From assembly GCF_030272615.1 (NCBI RefSeq), contig NC_081414.1, forward strand, positions 521,548,185 to 521,612,184: a stretch of 64,000 nucleotides of DNA. Direction: 5' to 3'. The notes under the pieces were generated by a model. That model was not told the origin of the DNA and made no database searches. It was given only the letters and a program-made list of their open reading frames with translations. Positions 47,337 through 59,184 of this stretch are shown one piece after another. A program made the position numbers and the translations under genes. This DNA is from Cryptomeria japonica. Taxonomy: Eukaryota > Streptophyta > Pinopsida > Cupressales > Cupressaceae. Every line of letters starts with the position of its first letter. Positions within the stretch are counted from its first letter, which is position 1.

Positions 47337-48278
47337 TCACCTGATTGATTGAAGTCCTCCTTGTAGAGATCTGAGTTGGCTGATGTTCTTTGGTGGTGGC
47401 ATCTCCATAATGGCTTGTACCTTTGCTAGATCTACTTCAATACCTTTAGCTAAGACTATGTAGCCTAGTAACTTGCTTGATGCAACCCCGAAGACACACT
47501 TCTTAGGGTTGAGCCTGATTTGGAATTTTTCCAATCGATCAAAAATCTTTGTTAAGATGCTGAGGTGTTCTGCTCTAGTGAAGGATTTAGCTAGTAAATC
47601 ATCCACATAGTCTTCCATGAAGGTATGCATCATGTCATTAAAGATTATTGTCATTGCTCGTTGATAAGTAGCTCTTGCATTCTTTAAGCCAAAAGGCATA
47701 ACATTCCAACAGTATGTTACCCAAGGATAGGTAAATGCTATTTTATCTTGATCCTCTAGGGTTATTTTTATTTGATTATAGCCTGAAAAACTGTCCATTA
47801 GTGAGAGCATTGCATGGCCTATTGTGAGGTCTACAATTATGTTGATACTGGGTAAAGGAAAGTCATCCTTTGGATAGGCTTTGTTGACATCTCTGAAATC
47901 AGTGCAGATTCTGATACTACCATTTGGTTTTGATACTAGTACTATGTTGGAGATCCATTCTACATAGTCGATGGGTCGAATGAATCCAACATCTAATAGT
48001 TTCTTCAGTTCAACCTTGACCATGAGTGCCACCTGTGGATTCATTTTTCGTAGTTTTTGCTTGACTGGCTTAACTCCTAGAGAGATGGACAAGTGATGCA
48101 TGATTAAGTATGGATCAATTTTGGGCATATCTGCGTATGACCAAGCAAAGTTAATTTTCTTTTCTTTCAAAAAGATGATAAATGTTAATCTTTCCTCCTC
48201 TGTCAGAGATTCTACCAGGTGTATGTCTTTGGCTGCTTCTGTAGTACCAATGTTTATTGATTGAGTGGGCTCAATCAA
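47337..48278 (-). pseudogene. Tat-2 reverse transcriptase (domain open, element dead)
   Basis: A 313-residue uninterrupted RT. Visible motifs: GFIRPIDYVEWISNIVLVSK, ICTDFRDVNKAYPKDDFPLP, SLMDSFSGYNQIKI, MPFGLKNARATYQRAM, the catalytic YVDDLLAKS, and KCVFGVASSKLLGYIV. All seven RT blocks can be followed and both active-site Asp of YVDD remain. It is part of a polyprotein, so it lacks its own start. Frame changes upstream in the linker disconnect it from protease. Confidence 0.93.
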
Positions 48279-49900
48279 TATGGGTGATCACTCATGAAAA
48301 TGTTCAGGAAGAGTGTCAAGTCTCCCATCTTTAGGTGCCTTGAAAAGGTTTTCACCCTTAGATGCATCCTTTATTTTTACTTTTTGTGATCAAGAGTTGC
48401 CATTGAATGGTTTTCAGCATCAGATCTTTTATTTGGTTCATTTTTGCGGTTGAGAGACTTGGCACTCCCTTAGTTGCAGACATCATTATCGTGTTCACTG
48501 GTAGAGCTTGTTTCCAGGTTAATGGTGCATAGGTAGTGGATAATAGATTCATCATCTGGGAAAATTGGTATATCATGCATTTCGGGTTCATTCCAGTCAA
48601 TGAGGTCGGGAAAGATAAGTGGTAAGGAATCATTTGGTAGATCAAGTTCTACTACTGTAAGTGTCAACACAGAGGTTTCATCATGATTGGTCTAGGTGCT
48701 AAAGAAGTTCAGGATTCTGTTGAGGTGTTCGATGGTATCATCCTCTGTATAGACTTGTTCATAATGTTTCTGCTCATTTTCCTTAGCGTCATAGATATTA
48801 TGTGGTCCAAATTCAGGTAGTCTAACTTCTACATTATGCTCTTCTTGAGAAAGGGATATGGAACTAGTATTGTCAGTGGTATCTCTAGTAGCATTTGAGT
48901 AGCTACCCCATTCATATTCATTAGAATCAGTCTCAGAGTTATTATCCCAGATCTTTTTAGTGCTGTAAATAGGTATATTGTATGGTGAAAATAGATCTTT
49001 GATAATTGATACTAGTTTGATAGTTTTCATTGATTCTGTATCGGAACCTGTTTCTACCTTTTGTATTTGCTCATATATTGTTCCTCCTTGGGGAGGACTA
49101 ATGATATCAGGAGGTAGTTCTATTTTTTTAGATATTGGTGCTTGAATATGAGCTGCTGCTGTAGATATGGCCTTCTTGTGATTGAGGAGTTTCTCCTGAT
49201 GTTGATTTTGTTTTTTACATTCATAGTCCTTGCGGATTGTTTCAGCTAACTCAAATGGTGTTTCCTGCCAGGATTCTTCTTTGTACTTCTTCTTTGCTTT
49301 CCATTGAGGTTTTGGAGTTATGCGGGGTATCTTTCTTAGTAGGAAAGTGAATTTATAGCCCAATCCTATTTTGTCTCTACTGAGCTATGAAGGAAGGTCT
49401 ATTGGTTCAGTGACTCCTTCTTTGCATTTTCCAATAGATCCTTTACCATTATATCCCATTTGTTGCATGATTAAGTAGCCCTTTCCATATAGGTGTGTTG
49501 GTAGAACTATGTCCAGAGTAGTTACTTTGTTATCTTCTTCCTCATCTTTGTATAACTAGCTAAGGATGTCCTTTTCCTCTGATTCATGTGCTAGAGTGTC
49601 AAGTTGGATGAAGGTACCGTCAAATTTGGTGATGGGCTAAGTTACCTGATGTGTAGATATTGTAGGTAATCCATGAGATATGGGTGATACTGGTAAGTTA
49701 GCCAAACACATGGGTTCCAAAGAGTATTCCCCCATGCCTTGTTCTCTGATTTGCATTTTCTGCTTGAAATCTGCAAGCAATGATTCAGAATTTTCCTTCT
49801 GTAGATCTGATGTTGAGGATTTCTATTTTTCCCTATTATGGGGAACCAAACTATCCTAGGCTGCCCCCATTGCATTGCAATGTTGAAATGGATTATGATC
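48279..49900 (-). pseudogene. Tat-2 pol linker with G-patch domain
   Basis: A long linker separates protease from RT. At 49350-49505 it contains a G-patch: LYGKGYLIMQQMGYNGKGSI, then GKCKEGVTEPID and, past a stop, KIGLGYKF. The spacing of Gly residues and the final GLGY match the G-patch consensus of RNA-binding proteins. The remainder (48690-49345) is acidic and Ser/Thr/Asn-rich with no fold I recognise. Several stops and a frame change are present. G-patches follow the protease in betaretroviruses; here the inferred role is RNA binding or helicase contact. Confidence 0.68.
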
Positions 49901-50300
49901 AGCAGATACAGAAACTTTTTGTCTATTGTAAGGGAATTTTACACATTGGTGATACATAGAAGGCACTACTTGCATTTCATGTATCCAGGGTCAACCTAAT
50001 AAAATATTGTACATGAGGTCTATGTCTAAGACCTGACACATAGTATCTTTTTGTATGGGGCCAAATTGAATTGGTAACAATACTGTCCCTTTAGAGGATC
50101 TTTCCTCATCGTCATATGCTTTATGGTAATCTTTTTACGTGGATCAATAGACTCCTTAGAGAAGCCTAATGCATGGATAAGTTTTAAGGTACATATACTA
50201 AGTCCAGCTCCTCCATCTATCAATACTCTTTTTACTCAGTGTTTATAGATGGTGACTTCAATATGGAGAGGAGTGTTATGTGGATGACTTAAGGAAGTAT
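49901..50300 (-). pseudogene. Tat-2 aspartic protease (broken)
   Basis: VLIDGGAGLSICTLKLIHAL near 50160-50230 is the active-site region; Tat-type proteases have DGGAG in place of the usual D(S/T)G. After a frame change near 50130 it continues DDEERSSKGTVLLPIQFG and ends with LDIDLMYNILLG-stop-PWIH, the usual C-terminal protease strand (LLG RPWIH). Role: cleavage of the gag-pol polyprotein. Confidence 0.82.
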
Positions 50301-52861
50301 TATCATGCTCTGAGAAGGTGAGATTATGAGGCCCTGTCATATGAGCGACCATGGCTTGGAATTTGTCAGCATCTAGACCTTGAGGTACATTGGTTTCCAA
50401 TAGCGCTTGTTCCAATATGTCTTTGTGTTTTGGCGACAGTTTCAACAATTCTAGTATAGATATTTAAGCAGGAGTTTTGCGTAGTTGGCTAACTAAATCA
50501 TATTGGATTTTTGGTGTAGTGTTCGTTGTTGTTGTGTGGCCCTTCAAGACATTTCTGAGCTCTAGTTGTTATATTGATAGATTCATGATTATGTTGGTCT
50601 CAGATTGTGATGACGTTCACATGATTGTCTTTAGCTGATATGTGATTGATGGTGTTATTGTAGATGTGATTGATATGAGCTCCATGTGTATCATTCAAGG
50701 TTGAAGCTCCATCTTTGTTGTATTTTGGAAGAGTATTTTTAAAGGCTCCATGGTCACCATTTGTTTTGAGACCATCCACCATTAAATCACCTCTACCAAT
50801 CATATCTTAAACAATGTTTTTCAATCTCATCCAATCGTTCGTTTGATGACCTTTGTTGCGATGAAAATCACAAAAGTGTGAGTCATTCCACCAAGGTGGT
50901 TTGATTTGGGGTTCATAGTTGTTGATTGTGGGCAAAGAGATAATCTTGTTTTCCAGGAGTTCTCTAAATGTTGACTCCAGTGATTGTCCCAGTGGTGTGA
51001 AGACACGTTTTTGGAAATTGTTGGTGTTGTCTCATGAATTGTTGTTAGGTCCTTGATTTGTGGTTTTGTTTTGAGTATCGTTGGTGTTGTTTGTGTTGGG
51101 TTGACCCTGATCGGTATTCGGTGTGTATGTGTTAGTGTCTGGGTTAGTACCTTTAGGATTCTTTGTAGCTTGAGGATTTCCTCATAATGTGAGCACTGGC
51201 TGTTTAGATTTTGGATCATGTGATTCATTGCCTCCTTTGTTTCCATTGTTTTTGTTTCGAGTCCAGAATCTAGATTTGTCTAAGTTGTTGTTATTTTGAT
51301 TGTTGTAGTTTGATGAACTTGTTCCTCGTTTAAAGAATTTGAGCATTCCTTTTTTGACACATGCTTCTTCTACTTGAATGTCATTTTCAATCAGTTTAGC
51401 GAAAGATGGTATGCATTGGAGTTTGAGCTGGTAACTCATCTCACCATTCAAGTTATCGATGAAAATATCCATTTTCTCCTTTTCAGGAATATCTTGAGGA
51501 TATCGTGAAACCATATGTCGCCAACGTTGAAGGAATACCATGAACTTTTCATTATTTTTTTGTTTGGTGTTACAGACATCTAGCATGGTTATAGCATGTT
51601 GAATGTTATAGGAATATTGAGTGATGAATTTGTTGACCAATTCATCAAATGATCTGATAGGAGGTGTGATCTTGGATAACCATTCCATTGTTTGTCCCCC
51701 CAAGCTTCTTGGGAACAACCTCATCAAATAGGTGTCATCATGAGCAAATTCAAGACTCATGGTATAGAATTCTCTGACATGATCATGGGGATCACTTTTT
51801 TCATCATACTTATCAAATTTAGGAACATCTGAGTTTGGAGGAAAAGGGATCATGTGCAATCTTCTGTCAAAGGGATAAGGACAAAATTCATTTAATGAGT
51901 ATCGTACTGTCATCCCTTGTTGCATATCTTGCATTTATCTTTGTAATATTTGCATTTGCTGAGTAAGAGAAACTAAAGGTGCATTGTCTTGCCAAGGGAA
52001 GAGTTCTTCCCTTGCATTAAACCTAGGTTGAAATGGTGTATGGAACGGTATGTTTTGCTCGGGGATGTGTTGCTTGGGGATGTTTTGTCCTGGTGTATGT
52101 TGTTCTGATATGTTTTGTTTGGGAATATCTTGTTTAGGGTCGCATGCTTCCCCTTCTTATTGTCATTCTTGATATTCCTAATGTTGAGATCTCATTCTAA
52201 ACATGTCCATGTCAAAGTCTTCAGGGAGTTTAACCCCTTTGCTTGTGAGCATGAGAAAGTATTTTTCCTTGTCATTTTCCATGAGTCTTTCCACAAGTTT
52301 TTGGAATGAAGAACTTTCTTGGCATTCCTGAACAAGTTCTTCAGAAATTTCAGTATCCTCTAGATGTGGACCTTCAAAAAGATTTGATAACCTTCGATTC
52401 ATACTGGATTCTGCTTGTGCCTCACTTTGTTTGTTTTGTTGAGAGCGAGTAACAAGTAATTAGTAGAAGCTTTTTGTGACAAGGGGGAAAAAATTCTCTT
52501 TGATATGTTGCTCTAGGGTTGGTGGTTCAAATTAGGGTGTGTTGTAAGTGATGCATTCGTTGGGAAAGAATGTTAGATTGATCTTTCCTCCATGGTTTAT
52601 GATTTGACTAAATGCAGATTTTTGACAATATGCCCTAGTCTTCAAAGGCTCTTTGTCAAATTCTTTGGATTTTTTTTGGATATAAAGTTTGACGTGATGA
52701 AGGAATGTTTGATGAGATTTGAAGAGTTGATGATTGATGTATAAAAATTTATTTCTTTTGACAAATTTGGAAAAACTTGGTTGTTGTTTCTTCAACATGG
52801 TGTTACGATAAATATTCTTTCTTCTCAGAATATGGGGATTAGTCATGCATAAGTGATTCAA
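50301..52861 (-). pseudogene. Tat-2 gag (broken)
   Basis: One frame runs from ATG 52861 to about 50600 with scattered stops. The N-terminal part is basic. Next comes an acidic helical piece (52402-52178), then a short repeat of (Q)NIPxQxI(P/S)xQ type (about 52000-52145). The retrotransposon gag domain is at 51900-51300 (PKFDKYDEKSDPHDHVREFY, GQTMEWLSKI, and FDELVNKFITQYS). An Asn-rich stretch follows, then FCDFHRNKGHQTNDWMRLKN at 50830-50885. This is the Tat-type knuckle CxFHRxxGHxTxxC with the last Cys changed to Trp. The piece QALLETNVPQGLDADKFQAM (50300-50448) leads into protease in another frame. Confidence 0.88.
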
Positions 52862-53289
52862 TGGTTTCCTTTGATTTGTTTTGGATTTATTTGATCTTGT
52901 TTTGAAAACTCAAGTTTTACTTTATCAAAGTGAAGTTTTAGATGCCCCCTCATGACAAAGCATGTCAAATGATATGGATAAAGTCTCCTGATATGGAAAC
53001 TTGATTTGACAACCTGAGATTTTGAACAAGTGTTTTTGAGATATAATCCATGAGATAATAAAGGACCTATTCATCACTTGTGATGATGTTTCCTGATTTT
53101 GATAGGATAGATATGTTTATCGTGCAATCAGTTTTGGATTCTGGACAACTTTTGTTTTGACACGAATTTTGCTCAAGAAATAGTGTTTAATGCTTTGTTT
53201 TTGATACTCTGGTTTGATGAAGATGAAGCTGATGAAAGGATGCTCTAAAAAAAGCTTTCTAAATTTTCTAAATTTTCCACTATTTTGCC

Positions 53290-53695
53290 CACTGTTTTTC
53301 TAGGTTTGATCACGTGCTAAAACAGAGACTAAATGCACTACAAAAATTTCTTCACGTGCTAAGGAAAAGACCACACGCGCTAAGATGCCCTGGCTATGGG
53401 CTAACTATTTTAGATTGCTCATCTGGTTTTCTATTTTTCTTAAAAGATCATGCACTAATATAGGCCCTCCATGCGCTAACCAATAAACTTGATGCATTGA
53501 TTTTTGACTCCTACGCACTAAGCTGATGCTTCAATGCGCTAGGCTATTTTTCGGATGCACTAACTATCTCTGACTATTTCTAGATTTCAATGAAGCGCTA
53601 CTATGAATACTTTACATGCTAAAGATAGGCTTTCATGCACTAAAGGATGGTTTTGAAGCGCTAAGAAGTTGCTCTTATGCACTAAACTGCCCTAT
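53290..53695 (-). repeat. TAGCGCAT-type octamer cluster, gag-proximal
   Basis: At least 14 copies, minus strand, of TTAGCGCAT, TTAGTGCAT or TTAGCACGTG-like forms (plus-strand view ATGCGCTAA or ATGCACTAA, for example near 53482, 53533, 53554, 53635). Same motif as 41270-41745 but inverted relative to it. Confidence 0.85.
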
Positions 53696-55189
53696 TTTGA
53701 CTGTTTTCTATGATTTTGGTGTTTTGTCTTAGGTTTTCAATGTTTGATGGATGATTTTCCAAAGTAACAAATGCAAACACAACACAAAATACATAACCAT
53801 TTTTGCCTAATCTAAACAGTAAGTGTATATTCTGCAAGGATGTGTTTAAATCCCCAATGTTTTAACAGGTTTGGTTACAATGAATACACTTCCAAAAAGA
53901 CTCTTTATTCAAAGGTCATAAGTAATACCATAGCTCACTAGTCTCGATACTTTGTCAGCTCAAATAGTCATGTCACCCCCTAGAGGGTGCCCATTTTTTT
54001 GCCTTTTGCCAGAAATTAAGTCAAAGTGAATTGCTTCACAATTGAGTAGTTATCTTGGGAGATATATGGTGAGCGATCTTGGGGATGGATTCTTCCCCAC
54101 CCTTGCACTATGATATTACAAATGTCTGGTTACTAACTCAGCTCAAGGTTTCTATTTATAAGGTTCATAATCAGGCTTCTTGTTTGGCCGTCAGTGATAA
54201 ACTCCCTCAGGAGGCTTCCCAACCTTTAGAACGAAGGCTTTACATATCTCGAGGATATTGGGGGAAGGCTAATTGCTGCATGCAACCGTTGAAAAGGACT
54301 TTCATCACTTTCCACTTTTGATTATAGTGGGTTGGAACACTTGGCGTCAAAGTCATTTCTCACTTAGGTCGTTCCCTTCACACAGGCCATAAATGACTTT
54401 AAGAGTTGATTTCAACCCCGCAGGAAGGCAAGCTTGCTAAAGGGTTTTATTTACTTGAAATACTGAAAGCATAAGAGTAGTCTGGTTTTTTTGATCACCC
54501 GATTAAGGGGAGAGCATATACATTCTACTTTCGAGACAAAGCAATCAGTTTGTTCTTTTTATCCTGTCAATTCGGTGGTTTTCTAAGACCTATGTGGAGA
54601 TGTTGCTCCATAAAAATATGGTGTTTATTTTATTTCCTAAAATGAATGATTATCTAATCTAGGAAAAGAACCTGGTCAACAAAGCAAAACTTCGATTTGG
54701 TCAATAAAAGAAAATTGGCAAAAGGGGAATAACTTTCCTCTTTGATTGTAACTGACTTTTGTGACTTGGTGTGATTCTTTACTTTGCCCAAATTTAAAGA
54801 TGGATCCTTTTATACACCAAAGGATGGTGAAATTCTTTTTAAGCCCTTTGCAAAAATGAAAATTTGTATTGTTCTTTTTAGAGCCGAATTTGAGAAATTT
54901 TCTCCTAGAAAAGCAAGAAAAATTTTGATTGGTGATTCGTTTTAGGTACCCAAATGAAATATGAGTTCAATTTTAAGAAAAAGAAGTTCAAATTTTAAAC
55001 TAACTTAATGAAGTTTGTAAAAACTCTAACTATCTTAGTAGTCTTAAAACTAAGCTCCTATCTGCAATAAAATCGTTAGAATCCTGCAAAATAACAAGTC
55101 AAAAAATGTTAGATAACTGGTGGACTTCAACAAGTCTAATTTTATCCTCGGTTATAGATTTTATTTTTCTTGTCTCTGTCTATCTATGA

Positions 55190-55480
55190 TGTGCTATAGA
55201 ACAAACTGTACATGCTACAATATAACAGTGATGCACTAAAAGATGGCAGAGATGCGCTATACTGTTTTCAGGATGCACTAGGATGGTTTTTGGATGCACT
55301 GCTCTATTTTTCTCTTGCACCGAGACCTATAGGAAAATGTTAGTGAGGGCGATGCACTAAGCTAAGGATGTCATGCACTAGATGATGAACCCCGCGTGCT
55401 GAATAGAAAATGGGATGCACTATACTCTTAACAGGATGCACTAGGAAATGCTTCCCACGTGCTGATTCTTATTTCCCACG
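55190..55480 (-). repeat. TAGTGCAT-type octamer cluster, PBS-proximal
   Basis: About 12 copies, minus strand, mostly TAGTGCATC (plus-strand GATGCACTA near 55232, 55273, 55357, 55432), spaced 12-35 bases. It lies right after the PBS. Confidence 0.82.
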
Positions 55481-55529
55481 GACCTGCAAAAGTGGTTAAA
55501 TTAAAAAACTGATTTTATATATGGGGTCG

Positions 55530-55548
55530 GGCCCCATGGTGGGTGCCA
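55530..55548 (-). promoter_or_regulatory. Tat-2 primer-binding site
   Basis: TGGCACCCACCATGGGGCC on the minus strand, four bases after the LTR end. It closely resembles the TGGCGCCCACCGTGGGGC site I recall from Tat-lineage elements of grasses; the two differences are CpG decay. I do not assign the tRNA. Confidence 0.75.
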
Positions 55549-55552
55549 TAAA

Positions 55553-56783
55553 TGTATGCGGGAAAAGAGGGTCAAAAGAACTCAATATGTGGAAAATGGA
55601 GCTCAAAGAGACTTTTCTCACACACCCACAAGACTTCTTGGTGCAAGCTATGGAGTCATGAAGTATGGCTCAACTTCCCAAAGTTGGTTCCATGGTTCTC
55701 TATCTCACAAGGTCCCTCAAACCAATGTCTTTGCTCTTAGATCATTGAGCAAAGTGGTTTAGGGATGACAAATGAAAGAACGAGGGATGCTTTGGTTGAT
55801 TTTAAGATGAAATGCATCCTAAGTTATACATGATCCTATAAATGCAATAAACTAGTTTATAAGATGACAAGATTAGTAACAAGACTATCCTAGCATGATA
55901 TACTAGTCTATGAGTAAGCTGAATGATAAAGAAAATAATCTAAACATGCATATTTAGATTAATTCCTATTTAAAAGAGAGGCTAAATGATGAGCATAAAT
56001 GAGATATTAAAACTTGCATGGATTTAAGTATAAGTTTCATGCTAAAGACTTGGATGATTAAAAATGGAGGAATGGGAGCTCTATTTATAGCAAAAATAGG
56101 GCAATGGATGGCCAAGATTGAAAGATTTAATCAAGGGTTGAGTTTGAAAGTTGGGAATCCATGTTTGCAATTGTCACCAATGAAATGGTGACAAATGTCA
56201 ACATAAGACTGGGTTGAGAAGAGAGGTAGGAAGCATTAAATGCTTGAGAAGACCTCATGGTTATCTTAGGGGGTAAGGGTTATGGTTAAGTTAGGATTAG
56301 CCATTGGCTAAAGGTTTTACCCAAAGGATAAACTCTTGTGCAAAATATTAAGGATAACCATGGTCAAAGCAATAAATGCTTGATGAGACCCTTGGGTTAC
56401 ATGGAGGTTGAGTTTAGGGAAATTCCTTAATCATGCTAGAGGGTTGAGTTAACCATTAATGGTTTGGGAGACTTTCAAAGTTAAGTGGTTGAAGCCTTTA
56501 AGAGTTTTCAAAGACTTTGAGGGTTTGAGAAGTGACTTCCCTTTGTTTAGGGATGTGACAAAGTTTAGGAAATGGGTTAGGTTAATTTAGAAGTGATTAG
56601 AAGAGTCTAGAAGGGGTTAGGAATAGGTTTAGGAAGAAAGTGGGAGATGTAGGATTTCGCAAGTGGATGAAGGGATAATATGATTTAATTGAATAAAATG
56701 AATTTAATTCAATTTGGTTGCAATTTGGGGAAATCAAATAAATTAGATTTATTCAATTTAGGGTACATTATTTAATTAAATTT
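55553..56783 (-). repeat. Tat-2 5' LTR, truncated by F1
   Basis: Matches 39281 to about 40485 with few differences and one extra segment of about 26 bases near 56262-56290 (a local duplication around GGTTATGGTTAAG). About 217 bases of U3 are missing because F1 inserts at 56784; they should reappear right of the window. TATAAATAG is at 56081-56089. Confidence 0.9.
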
Positions 56784-59184
56784 TGTAATGCCCATACCCT
56801 AGTCGGACTTTTAAAACCCGTTTAACCTTGATTGACTTCCTATGTGGCATTCTCGAATGGTAGATTAACCGATATGCAATGTGTAGCTTAGATAATATAA
56901 ATAAATTGTGCATACTTATTATTGTGCTTTTGCATCGATTTTTCGTGTAAATGTAATTGTTTCCTAACCCTTGTGATAAATCTTGAGCTAACGTCTTCAT
57001 TGAATATGTATTTGTATATGCATGCTTGTATGAATTCATGGGTGCAGGAGATTTGCAGGTACAACATCGCTTAGGGCAAGGTTCATCTCCTTTGGAATTT
57101 GCAAGGTTGAGTATGCTCCTTCATCTTTTGAATTCGGATTTAGTGGCCATATAACTCTCGTCCTTGCCTTAGCCATGGTTAGGTGAGCATCATGTGTGGT
57201 TTCGTGGGACTTGCCTTTCATTGGGATGCGTGTCGAGAGATTTGGAGGACTTCCTCGATTTGCATGCCTTGCGCGAGGTAAGTGAGGTATGTTATCCTAA
57301 GTATTAAAATTAAAATTATGATTAAACGTACACATTAGAGATATAGAAATTTAAATAGGAAGTTTCTTTTATACGATTAATCAGTAATTAAAGAGATTTG
57401 CTTTAAATTATGATTGTAGCTAGCTTAAGGTATTTACTGGGGTTAGTGTACTCATTTACGCATTTGTAACATTTACGCATATGTAGTTGAGAAATTTGAA
57501 TAAACAAGACTCTTGCATTAGATTAGTCATTTATTTAAAAATGTCGCTTTATTATGTTATAGCGAGTTAATTTAATAGCTAATTTTAAAATAACGAATTT
57601 ATCGAGTTATGCATTTTAGAAAGGAAAAATTTTAAAGTCATTGGAGAGATAGAATTAAATTACTCATTTTCGCATTTTTGGAAGAAAAGGGGTAAATTAT
57701 TATTATTTAAATGAAATTATTTTCTCTTTACTCGTAAAGTCGATATAGTATAAAAGTTTGACTTTTAGAAAATTTAAAATTTAATCAAAACGCCCTACCC
57801 GGTAAATAGTTTCAAAGTGTAAATGTAGGCCCAAATCGTTATTGGGAAATTAAAATTTAGAACTCAATAAAGAAATAGAAGCATTATAATTTTAATAAGG
57901 AAAACAAATAAGATGTAAGAGAGAATGGAAATGAATGACTCCTATTTTGATTTTCATTCATTTAATTTCAAAAACAAATGCCTAATTTTGAAATTGAAAA
58001 TTAGGGCAAAATTAGGGTTTTCTTTTAATCTTAGTTTTGCAAGCATTTTTGGGGGGTTCTTGGCTTTTTGGGTGGAAAAACATGGTTTGGGAAATAGAAT
58101 GGAGTTTTTCTTGCTTGCTTGGAGTGGCTGAAGCTCTTCACCAAGAATCATACCCGGAATTTGCACTATGAGGTAGGATTCGAATCCACTACCTTATTCG
58201 TTTGTGGAATACAAAAATAGTCTTATCCATGAAAGATTTGGGGGTTTAGTTTCAGTTTACTTTCAGACTTGGTTGTGCTTGAAATCAAACCCTCATTTTG
58301 ATGGATTTTGTGATTTTAAATTTGGTAGGAAAACTATCTCCCATAATGGAGATTTTGGTATGAATCTGGAAATGTTTATGAGGTGTTGTAATTCCTCATA
58401 TCTTTGTGTATTTAAACCTGTTTGAATTTGAAAAAAAAATGTTGTCATCAAAAATCATGGTACCCAGAAAAAAAAACACAGTTCGTTTAAAACGAACTTA
58501 TTATTTTGTGCCTGTGCATTGTTATCTTTTATCATCTTATGGCGGCGGGCGTTTTGGTTTCCATTGTTCGCACTATGCAAATAGTAAATATATATTTTCA
58601 GAACTGGGCGTGTAGTTTATTTTGTTTAGACTGTGCGTTTGTTTGTTTAAAAAATATATATATATACATGGGATGGGGTTTGGAGGGCGGGGAGCGGAGC
58701 TCCACCCGCTCCTCCTTCCCCTCCCCGCACACTATTCCCCCACCCCCGCTCGCGTATGTAATGGGCTGTGGCCGCGGCACTGCGGTGGCCGCAGGGCGCC
58801 ACGGACCTGCGGGCACCGCGGTGGCGCCGCCACTCACGGGAGAGCCCTGCGGATGCGGCTAGGGTTGGCCGCAAGCAACCTAGTTTTAAACAAAAAAATA
58901 TAATTTGTTTTTCTTTCATTTGTTTCGTAGATGATAACTATTTAACTAGTTTTGTTTGGTAAGTTTTATTTAAAAAAAAAAAGAAATCGATTTTAGTGGG
59001 GATATTTTATGTTATCAAAAAGGGGGCTTATTAATATATATATATACATTTTAGGCATTATTTTATATTAAATTTGAGTTGAGACAAAAATTGTAATAAG
59101 TAATGAATGTTTATAATAGATATGTTCACAATATGTGTTAATACAGGTACTCATCTAATCTGTATAAATATATATAATGAGATG
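56784..59184 (+). repeat. F1: long LTR, 5' portion
   Basis: Starts TGTAATGCCCATACCC, a typical gypsy LTR start. Homologous to F2 in blocks: GCAGGAGATTTGCAGGTAC near 57045, AAGGTTCATCTCC, TCGATTTGCATGCCT near 57257, and the GC island at 58672-58870. F1 breaks off at 59184 where F2 begins. No reading frame is convincing; open frames in the GC island are compositional. It is inserted in the Tat-2 5' LTR. Confidence 0.7.
58781..58820 (+). other. GC-rich hairpin in F1 LTR
   Basis: TGCGGTGGCCGCAGG, ten loop bases, then CCTGCGGGCACCGCG: near-perfect 15-bp stem. Conserved in F2 at 60731-60770. A second, smaller stem (GGAGCGG...CCGCTCC) lies about 90 bases upstream in both. Confidence 0.75.

Larger units (their letters stand above)
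52862..55529 (-). other. Tat-2 long 5' leader
   Basis: About 2.7 kb between PBS and gag with no credible reading frame. It holds two clusters of the TAGYGCAT octamer (listed separately). The 53760-55180 part between them shows no recognisable feature. Confidence 0.6.
39281..56783 (-). mobile_element. Tat-2: Ty3/gypsy (Tat lineage) element with antisense PMD gene
   Basis: The minus-strand element runs from a 5' LTR (55553-56783, cut by F1) to a 3' LTR (39281-40702). It is inserted in ORF2 of element C. Order in its own direction: LTR, PBS, long repeat-bearing leader, gag, protease, G-patch linker, RT, RNase H, second RNase H, integrase, noncoding region, antisense PMD gene, repeat-bearing region, PPT, LTR. 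The LTRs are very similar, so the insertion is younger than Tat-1. Gag and pol carry stops and roughly four frame changes, so this copy is dead. Confidence 0.93.

Noticed and set aside
55552-55762. Two overlapping plus-strand frames of about 65 residues
   Set aside because: They lie entirely in the Tat-2 LTR and are not conserved as frames in the other LTR.
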